From: Phalacrocorax aristotelis
Taxonomy: Eukaryota; Chordata; Aves; Suliformes; Phalacrocoracidae
Direction: 5' to 3'
Length of the DNA: 64,000 bases
NCBI RefSeq assembly: GCF_949628215.1
Contig: NC_134277.1
Location: 28,657,058 to 28,721,057, forward strand
Below, piece by piece: positions 54,946-64,000 of this stretch. The translations under genes were made by a program, and so were the position numbers. How positions within the stretch are numbered: position 1 is the first letter of the stretch; every line of letters begins with the position of its first letter. The notes beneath the pieces are model-generated. The model had not been told where the DNA came from. It made no database searches and saw nothing but the letters and a program-made list of their open reading frames with translations.

Positions 54946-57589
54946 GTGAGTCACACAGCCAAGATAGAACCTCTTATTCTTTGTTTTCCTTTGCCAATTA
55001 AAAAAAAAGTCTTATAGTTCATAATGCTAGTTCTTCCAAAAACTTGTTCAAAAGACTCCTTGAGAAAGATGGCTGGGGCAGCGCTGCCACATCTCACTTC
55101 CTTTGATGTTTTCCACAGAAGCCATGGCCTGGCGTCATGTGACCATATGAGGGTCTCACATTTTATGATGAAAAATGAATGAAGTTTCTAGGCAATAGGT
55201 TAAAAGGAAAACTTCAGAATTATTCAGAAAGGAGAAGGAAAGAAGAAATTCCACATACAATATTTTATAAAACTTTATGGTTTTAATATATGCTTTAAAA
55301 AAACCAGAGGGAAAAAGACGAGTGCCTGGCACTGTCAGCACTCCATATGTTTGTGCACTAGAACTCAATCACAGATTCTCAAAATCATCAAAATGCTGTT
55401 CCCGAAGGGAAAAGTGTCACCTTGTGCTAGCTACTCCCTTTCTCTGCAACTTTACAGAGCACTGCAACTTTACTCTATAGAATCATTTCTGCATTGCGGA
55501 AGATACCCTTTACCCTGGGAACCCAAGGGAGAGCTGGTACTATGCTTCTTTGGGATTTTCATCACCATCTTGTTATTCTGTTAATGGCTTCACCAGCCCA
55601 GCCATGAGATGCTGTTTCTACAACAGTCCCCAACCAGAAGGGACGCACGCCACACTGGTTTGGTCCTACAGGCCCAAGAGGACAGCTGAAGACAGGTAGG
55701 AACTCCCTTTTGTCACAGGTGTATGATCTGAGTGCACAAAGAGAGGTCCCAACTTCAGGAAAAATACGTTTCACATGACAATTGTTAAAAGAAAAGTCTT
55801 TCTTCACTACGAAGGATGTCCCTAAAGATTTCCTCTGTGTTGCTCAGGAGGACTTTTGCTTTGGACTTTCAACTGTTTGGTCAACTATTAGAATTGTAAA
55901 AAGTTTTCACTTTTCCGACACAGAAAGAGAGTGCAGGAACTGTCATGGAGTATTGTTTCTTTAATCTTTATTAACTCTTTGTTTTTACTTCACATGGTGA
56001 TGTTAAGGAATAGACCCTCCAGAAAATAAGACAGAGACATTATTTCTATTTGTACTAGAGATTAGTAACTTTATCTGAATATGATATTTCAGTTACCTGA
56101 GATTCAGAGCAACCAATCCACAGGTTCATAGGTTATCAAAAAAAGAAAAGAAAAAAGAGAAAATTTTTAAAAAGAGTGTAAAGAGTTACATTATATCATT
56201 AAATATTTTCTTAAGAGCTACACAAGTTCTTTCTTAAAGGAAACTTTTAGCCGGCAACCACCAGCACTGTCCAGCAGATGTAGCCCCGCCCCCAACTAGG
56301 TTTCACTGACAAAACCACGACTGGAAACAGAAACTACTGTAGAGAGAAACAATATGCTTAGCGATTCAGATGAGTACCATGGCTGTATTCATCTTGTGTG
56401 ACTGCACCTTTTAAGCACATCTCAAAAGAGATAATAATCATTACGCCCCCAAACACGTGCTTTAAGCATTTGATCCAGCTGAGGCAGCTGTTGTAGCATT
56501 AAAGGCTGATTACGGCAAATTTCTAAAGCTCAATATTTCTTCAAAGCCCTGCTCTACTAAAACGATCATGAATCTTTCTATTTTTGTCTCCTAAGAGCAA
56601 AGGAGATCAAAGTTCCAATGGAAACAAAAAATGCCCCTGAGTGGTTGCAACACGGTTTTAAGATAACTCAATTGAAAACCATGACTGATGCTTCCCACAC
56701 TTTGGTTTTTGATATTGATTCCTTCAGATTTACCCAAAATAGAAACAGTTTTAAAAGCCCACAAAAATTCTGAGATTTAGAGTAAGATAAGCCTTGAGGA
56801 AAAGGACACCCTTTACAGAGCATCCTGGATGGAGCCATCTATTTCTGTCTGCTGAGTAATGTTATCACTTCAGATAAAATTAAATTTGTTATTTATCATC
56901 AACTTCTTTTTGTTTGAAACAAAAAAAAATTTTTTTCTTGCTCCACTTTTAGTTTAGTATTGCATGCCAAAACACCTTTTTATATGCTGAAACACAGGAG
57001 AGCTTTGCTTCCCTGGCTCACAGAGTGGCTGAGGACAAAACTGCTCCATTTCCAGTCCCCTTGTTGCTCTGCAGCAGATGTCCCCTCCTAGGTGGCTTTG
57101 TGACTCCTGGGATTTAGCAGACATCAGCCAGTACTTTAAAGGCAGAAAGTAAATAATATTCTGTCGTCAGCTCTCTAACGATAAAAATATTTATCCTGAA
57201 CTTGTGCTGGGTGCCACCCACCTGTTTCTCATCCAGTTCTTAAAAACTGCTGCTGTCCCCGTATAACACCAGTTTTCTACAAAACTGTAACACTCTCAGC
57301 TCCAGGCTCTTTCTGTCAAGCTTACTACGCATGTCTGTATTAAAGCAACACATCTGCCAACAGATGACACCTGAAAGTATTGTACCGGGCTGATGGGAGG
57401 CTTTCTGCTGTGTGGATCGCCAGCTGCAAAGGCAGTGCTTTCCAGTAGACCCTGACAGAAAGCATCACCTCCAGCTGTGTCATTTCAGCACCTGGCTGGG
57501 CAATGCGATGGCTCCTGTGCAAAACCACAAGGTTTTCCAACCATCAGTCCTTAGCACACGGGTGCACACAGATATAAAACCAATATGTG

Positions 57590-57960
57590 ACAAGCACAGG
57601 TAGCGACGGGAAAGTATTAACTCTGCATGACGTTTTTCATATCCCACACCCGCTACAAACTCAATGTGCATGTGACCTAGTCTTCGGCACTGCAAAATTA
57701 GCAGCCAGGAATTATCAAACGAGTCAGAGGGCTGCAAATATCGCTGTGCCAGGGCAACTCTTATTCATAGGAATAATGTAGGCATCTCTCATTCCCTCCT
57801 AGGAACTTTGATAGAGCCAGGTCATCACTGAAAGATATTTGCATATTTAAACTGTTTCATTATCTCATAAACGCCTCTAATCAGTCATTTGCATGCTAAG
57901 AGAAGAAGAATGCTAACCAAACTGAAGCAGCATGGGAAATTAATGCAAAAGCCTCTTCAC
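57590..57960. promoter_or_regulatory. Possible conserved noncoding enhancer downstream of TAC1
   Basis: The first part (57,600-57,745) is unusually rich in CpG for this flank and contains a CRE-like TGACGTTT. The second (57,830-57,960) has two ATTTGCAT octamers (ATATTTGCATATTT and TCATTTGCATGC), GCAAAAGCC and TCATAAACGCC. The mixture resembles vertebrate neuronal enhancers bound by POU factors. No conservation test could be done, so this is a guess from site density. Confidence 0.25.
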
Positions 57961-58542
57961 AATCTCATGGAACAAGAGACTTACAAAAAAGTGTATTTAT
58001 GAAGAAAAAAATTAACAAAATTATAAAAAGTCCATTTTGGCCATGATGATTAAGAAAATTACACCATAGCAATAGTTTCCATAATAGACTATTTCAATAA
58101 AACACTCGTGTAGAGGACACTTACATTTCTAGAGAGCTACTTACTGCATTTATCTTTTCTATTTCAAGCTGGGGCAGTAAGCCATACTTAATTTTAAACA
58201 TGACAGGAGAACTGTCTGACAACTCCAGCTGTTTTAGCTGTGTTCTGCACCAGAGCAAAATTATCTGAACAAAACCCTAGATTAATCACTCTGAGCTATA
58301 CTGAAACCAGTTAATTCTTTAACAGTGAAGGGGGTGTGATTTAGAAATAAATAAATCACGCTGAGATGTCTGAACAGAATTCCTGCAACCTAGCATCTTC
58401 CGCAAGTACTATTTAGAAGATACAGGGAGACAATATAGAAGGTACAGAGAGACTAAGAGACCTCTAGATCATCATACATGTTTTATGTTGTTCCTATCTA
58501 TATGGAACAATGTTACATGTGATTCAATTTCTCAGAGTATCC

Positions 58543-58567
58543 TACTGTCTTCACATAGAAGACAGTA
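58543..58567. repeat. Perfect 10-bp hairpin
   Basis: TACTGTCTTC and GAAGACAGTA are exact reverse complements around the loop ACATA. The stem is stable but short, and I see no transcription unit around it. Confidence 0.9.
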
Positions 58568-61500
58568 AGTAAAGGACACAAAGGTGATGTTCCTACCCTA
58601 ACCATAATCCACCGCAGTTAAGCCTGATAAGAGAAAACTTGTCCTGTGGACCTTGCCTAAAGCATGACAAAAGCAGTAGGAATCTTGCAGTGATTTCAGC
58701 TGGCTTTCGGCAAGGTCTCAAAAGCAAAACTGTATGTTTGCTCCTGCACCTGCATGCAGCCAAACTCTGTCTAGCTGCATGCCAGCTAGCTGAGCTTTTT
58801 TCCTTCTTGCAAACCTGAGGCGTTCCATAAAAATCAGCATTCAACCTACTACTATATGCATCAATATTAACTAGTTAATCAGTTCACTTTTACATCAGGT
58901 CCTTTTCCCCACACACAGACCCTGACTGCTACAGGACTGGCCTGTCTGGGGTTCTGCCCCATGGATGTTGTTGAGTCCCTTCTTCAAGGTTCTGAGCACC
59001 ATCAGAATTCACTGAGATCAGACACTGAGAAAGGGGAGTGGAAGAGTAGAAATTACTGATTTTCAGTCACTAGGCTGGTCCGAAAGGAACATTTTTATCC
59101 ATCTCAATGAAGTATTTGAGGGACCTACTTATCACTTCCATTTTTATTTCATTAGACTTGGGTATAATTTTAAGGCAGATGCAGTCCAAAGATAAACCAG
59201 AATTGTTTTACTGTAGATCATGGCAAAACTAAGTTTTTTAGTTTTCTTTTTAATTAAATTATTTTTTCCAGAAAACAATTTCGTGACACAGAACAAGTCT
59301 GGCAATGCTGTGCTAGAAAGAGCAGCTTAACCAACAGAAACCTTTGCCTGGGTCTTGTCAGCATGTGGCTAATCTAAGCCCTCAGACCCTGAGCACACTT
59401 AAGGAGAAAATAAATTAATTTCTCTACCAGACTAAGCACACGAAATTCTGGCAGACTCCTTGTGTAGTTAAAATTCCTCTGAATTGATCCTATGTGCTTC
59501 TGAAATAAGCATAAAAATACCAAGCAAGTACGCAGTCCACCCATCTATTGCTTTCTGGTAAATTTTAGCTTGATTTGCCGAAAAGATGTAAGACATTATT
59601 TAAACAACACTAGTCTGGCTTGGGGATAAAACACAGAAGAAAACCCAAAACTCAATCAGCAAGCGTAGTCAAACCTGGCGTTCTCAAAAGCTCAAGTCTG
59701 AAAGGTCTCAGAGCTACCTGGTTGCTGCCAGCTTGGTGGTCATGCCCTGGTAGGGGGCATCCCAGAGGGCTTCTCCTCTTCTCTGCCTTTCCATGAGACA
59801 TGTTCCTCTGTTCCAATTTAGGTATTGCACTTATTTTCCTGGGGCTGCAGAATAAGGAGAGACATGAAAAAGTCCTTCCAGACTTGAGCACCAGAGATGC
59901 TCAAGATCCAGAGATACAGAGCACCATGAGCTAAATACTCAGCTGCCACTGTCTCCCCATCCAAACTCCAGCATATGGGGTTGCCAAAGAAGTGACTAAT
60001 AAAAAGGAAAGCTATTTTCTGTCATTCCAGTCCTGCACAAACTTGATGTTATTATTGTAAAAAGTCTCTGTGAAATTAACAGGGCAATAGAAAAGCCAAA
60101 TGGTGCAACTGCAAGATGAGGGGTTCAGCCTGGCAGGCTTCAGCGGCTCCTGGTATACTATTCTGGGAGTCTTGTCTCTGTCAGCTCATGATCTGCCCCC
60201 AGAGGGCTTTGCAAAAGTGCTGGCAAGGAGGAAGAAAGGAGCAGGAAGGTCCCACATAAAAGGTGTGTCTACACATCAGCTACTAGCTGAAATACCTACC
60301 CCACGGCTCATATGACAACCAATGCCAACCACACCAAGTCCAGTTCAGGCACGAGCCACAGTCTCGATGGGGACTGCCAGCTCAGGGTACGCAAAGTGCA
60401 TCTTCTTCAGAGATGCATCAGCAGACCAGAGTGTGGGATGGGTAGGTCAGATCCCATCACCTGTAAGAGTAAGATGACTTGTCTTTTCCCCCACAAGGGT
60501 CCACCTTCTACTGATCCATATGCCCCTGGAGTACACAGTGCCATAGTGGAGGAGATGAGTGGTGTCATCGGTCTGCTAATGTGCATCTCTAAGCCTCAGC
60601 TCTGCTCAACTCCCCAAGCAAAAATTTGCTCGACTCAGAGATGTGTTACAGGAGTAGCAAAGGCACACCAGACATGGGGTCCATTTGCATCAGAGCGCTC
60701 CAAGGCATCATTTTTCTCCTAGACATGTCACCTGCTCAGTGGAGCTGAGACTTTCAATCCCCCAAAGAATGTCACAACATTTCTCAGTCCTCCACTCCAC
60801 AGCTTGTTTTTAAAAGATGCCTTGCGTAGAGGGAGATGGCCTAATACAGGTAAATATTGCAAAACACTTTTCTACTATTCACCCAGTCTGTAGCACAGCT
60901 GATTTTGGTTTGCATTTTTATAGCTCAGAAGAACAGGCAAGTTTGTCTCCAAACGATCTTGGAGATAAAGGATGTGTGTTTAAGTAAAAGCTGGGGGGCA
61001 GGGGGTGTGGGCAGAGAGCAAGATTAACAAGTTGTCCTTGACCCCAAGTTTTGGAAGGGCCCCATTCATTTGATGAGGATATATCCTACCAGAGGGGGTC
61101 CCAAATTAATTTGCTTAGATACCACCACAAGTAATGGTATGTCTCTGAGAGGCTCTAGGTTTGTGGGAGCACAGGTGCGGCTCCATCCCCTCCCTCACCT
61201 CACATCTACCCAAACAGGATCCAGACTTTTGCCCTTATGATGTCCACCTCATAACTGCATACTCCCAATGTATACTCAAACCAGCCTTCATCTTCCTCTT
61301 CCTCCCAAACTGGGACCTACAAGCCCCCATTCACCTGCATAACACTACAGCAGTGTTTTTTCCCTTGACGTCCCCAGGGCTGGGTTCCCACAGGCACTGA
61401 CACAGTAGCACATTGCTCTTGGCCAGATGAGTTTCGTGACACCCAGACACAACTGGGCATCAGACGTTGTTCAACAGGGACACAGATGTTGAGTGGCACC

Positions 61501-62080
61501 TGCTGACATACAGCAGAGCATGGGCTCACTCAGTTTACATGGCCAGCTGCAGAGTTACGCTCAAGAGAGAAGGGAAGCCCATCTCATTGTCCTAAACCCG
61601 ATCTTTAAGACCCAGATCCCCATGCTTTTTTCCTCCAGGGGAGAAGAAAGTTCACCCTTCCACTCAAAACTCCAAGGTAAGACTATTTCATCAGTAGTTG
61701 GGAGATCCGCCATAAAAACTGGCCAGAACAAAAGCAGCCGAGTAGGAAACCTTGCTAGAGAGCGGCAGGCACAACCCTCTGGGACTGTGTGCTCTGGAGA
61801 GTGCAAAGCACAGCACATGCAGCGGGGAATGAAGTAAGTCTTAACCCTCCTGGTCATTCCTCGGTTTACCTTCTCCTTCTGAGAGTGGGAAATGGCTGCA
61901 CTGGAGAGGGCAGAGAAGCTGAAGTGTTTTCCTCCCACTCACTAAGGAAGTTTTTGCTGGAGTGAGAGGTCGAGCCCATGTTTTCTATCCTCTTACAAAG
62001 AAGGCTCTCCTGACATTTTACTGTGCCGCACAATATGACATAAAACATGTTATTTCAGAGAACAGAGCTTGTGCTACAGT

Positions 62081-62108
62081 ATGTGTGTGTGTATATATAT
62101 ATCTCTCT
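62081..62108. repeat. Short (TG)n(TA)n microsatellite
   Basis: ATGTGTGTGTGTATATATAT followed by ATCTCTCTC. A simple dinucleotide tract that may vary in length between individuals. Confidence 0.9.
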
Positions 62109-64000
62109 CCCCTTCCAAGTGACCTTTCAGTTGTTAATACATCTTTTCAATGAATAGCTTACCTACTGCAAAGAGCAGGCTGTCACGGCAGGTTTCTTCA
62201 GACACCACATGAGCGTGGTGGTAGCGATGGGGAAGAGGCTGTACGACATGATGACAGACAGAGCAGAGAAGCATGCAAGTCTAGAGAGGGAGTTTGAGGT
62301 TACACACGGATGCCCCACACTGTATCCTTGACCTCAGTACAATTCCTAACCCTGGCATTGTTCCACTTTTTCTGTGGAAGAGGAGGCAGGAAGGATTTTC
62401 CAGGGTGGAGAACCACAGCCAGCAAAAGCTCCTGGTTGCCACGAAAATAAAAATCTCAGCAAGAGGGTAACTAACAAAGATGTAACAGCCTGTCATCGAG
62501 GAGAGCATGGCAGGGGTGTCACAACAGCACTCTCACCTTAACCTGGGAGGCTGTTTCTCATGTTTTGAAAGTAACTGATGACACCTAACATATGGACCTC
62601 TCTGCTATGCCATGTGAGTGCAACCAAGGGACCACAATCCTCCAGTGGGCACCTCTGCCATCTCCTATACCGGCTTCTGCATGAAGAATTTGTACCAACT
62701 TCAGGTCCATAAAGCTTGAAATTCCCAGACGCCTGCTCTGTGTAGAGTCACCCTGCAGTGCAGACATTTCGGCTACCGGCAGTGAAAATTTTTATAATTC
62801 AATGAATTTTAAAGCAGTGAATTTTAATAATTCAGAGAAGACATGGTAGCTCTTTTGCGAGAGCTGAGCATTTGCAGGATTCCCACAGCACCAGCTCAGC
62901 CTGGGCACCAGCAAACCTCACCAATATCATACACGGGCAGAAGGCAGAACATATGCTTGAAATATAATATGATTTCTGATGTCCGCAGATGGCAACCTGT
63001 TTACCCACAGCACATCTTCCCCATGCTTCCTTACCAACTTGATTTCAGCTCAAGGAAACAATCAAACCTTCCTGCCCTGCCCTCCCAGGCTGCCAAAGAA
63101 ATTCTAATTAGTGTCAATTGGGATAATAGCTCTATTTGCATTTTTAAGCTATTATTAGCAAGTTGTCAGTCAGCCAGTAATTTGTATCATTTTGGAATAA
63201 TGAGTATTTAAATATTTAAAAAGAGAACGTTCCTTTTCACCACCCCCTTCCTTTTTGTGCTAAAATAATAATGGTTTTAATCAAAAGTAATTTGTATTAA
63301 TATACATTTTGCCCCAGGTGTTAAGAGCAGTCTTCAAGAGCAGTGGTGAGAGATGTTAAGTAATACAGTTTATTAATATAGACAACTACTTCTATCCTTG
63401 ATAGCAGCAGAAATGGAGGGTGCTTTTGCAACCAGATCATTCTGACTCTCTTTTTGGCTTCTGCAAGATGATTATGGTGTAGGAATTGAGGTCAGTTCCA
63501 ATAATTTTATGTATGTGGGATTATAATTCTCTAAAGGACTGTTTTGGACCCAGTTGCTCTACCTTCTCCTGAGTGAAAATTCCGCAATTAAGCACCCTGT
63601 ACTACAAGGAAAAAAAAAAAAAAGCAAGCACAAGACCTCTCCCCACAGTGAGCCTGGAGCCGGTGAAAGGCTGTGTTTGTCAAATCAGACAGCCATTATG
63701 TGTTGTCATTATACCACCGATGGTTGCTGGGGGATGTTGCTTCCTGATGGGGTTTGAGTCTAGATGCTCAGGTATATGCAGTCTGCAGCTGTTCATCATC
63801 ACACAGAGCTCATAAAACAACTGGACTGACCATTTACAGAAACAGGAAATATGATGTACTGCATTTTATAATGTATATATATAATTTTTTAAATCATTCT
63901 TTTGAGAAAAAAGCAGAGGTACAGCCCTAAGCCTTTCTGATTCATATCTGTAAAACTTCCTAGTAGGACTCAGTGTTCTGTCTGTGTGACTATCTGAAAT

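Larger units (their letters stand above)
49500..64000. other. Intergenic DNA downstream of TAC1
   Basis: AT-rich DNA without a supportable protein gene. No C-terminal ASNS exon, the expected mammalian neighbour, was recognised on the minus strand. The main listed items are a CR1 fragment at 50,855, an A/T palindrome at 53,005, a CpG-dense open patch at 54,760, a possible enhancer block near 57,600, a hairpin at 58,543 and a short (TG)n(TA)n microsatellite at 62,081. A GCCCCGCCCCC Sp1-type box near 56,284 stands alone in AT-rich sequence. Confidence 0.6.

Overview
This is a 64 kb piece of a bird nuclear genome. The evidence is a single intron-containing vertebrate gene with consensus GT-AG splice sites, AT-rich flanks poor in CpG, minus-strand CR1 LINE fragments of avian type, and an avian-type endogenous retrovirus LTR. 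The one protein gene I can support is TAC1 (preprotachykinin A), on the plus strand. Its substance P carries Arg at position 3, as in bird and crocodilian substance P. The LTR type suggests a neoavian bird, but that rests on memory of repeat families.

Layout: 1-41,870 is intergenic with no credible exon. It holds a solo LTR (7,969-8,722, flanked by GGAG on both sides), a CR1 3' end (about 25,595-25,900), an older CR1 scrap (about 31,889-31,965), a possible ancient amniote repeat (about 27,121) and a degenerate three-copy repeat of about 65 bp (22,990-23,180). From about 41,870 to 43,900 there is a CpG island with the TATA box (42,621), an inferred 5' UTR exon, a GT-rich first intron and coding exons 2 and 3. 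Exons 5, 6 and 7 (mammalian numbering) follow at 44,566, 46,242 and 48,880. The stop codon ends at 48,929, with polyadenylation signals at 49,071 and 49,474. The rest, to 64,000, is intergenic with a decayed CR1 reverse transcriptase fragment (50,855-50,945), a CpG-dense open patch near 54,760-54,945 and a possible conserved enhancer block near 57,600-57,960. No exon of SDHAF3 or ASNS, the mammalian neighbours of TAC1, was recognised.

The spliced product is 115 residues: signal peptide, acidic spacer, substance P, neurokinin A inside an N-terminally extended neuropeptide-gamma form, and a C-terminal flanking peptide. No intact equivalent of mammalian exon 4, which gives neuropeptide K its unique part, is present. 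A strong splice acceptor at 44,041 is followed by about 43 bases that look like a decayed exon 4 with a stop codon, a length change that breaks the frame, and a GT-to-CT change where the donor should be. If right, this bird can only make gamma- and delta-type transcripts. Other points to check are a predicted upstream ORF whose stop overlaps the TAC1 start codon, a strong hairpin in the last intron, and the CpG-dense open patch downstream.
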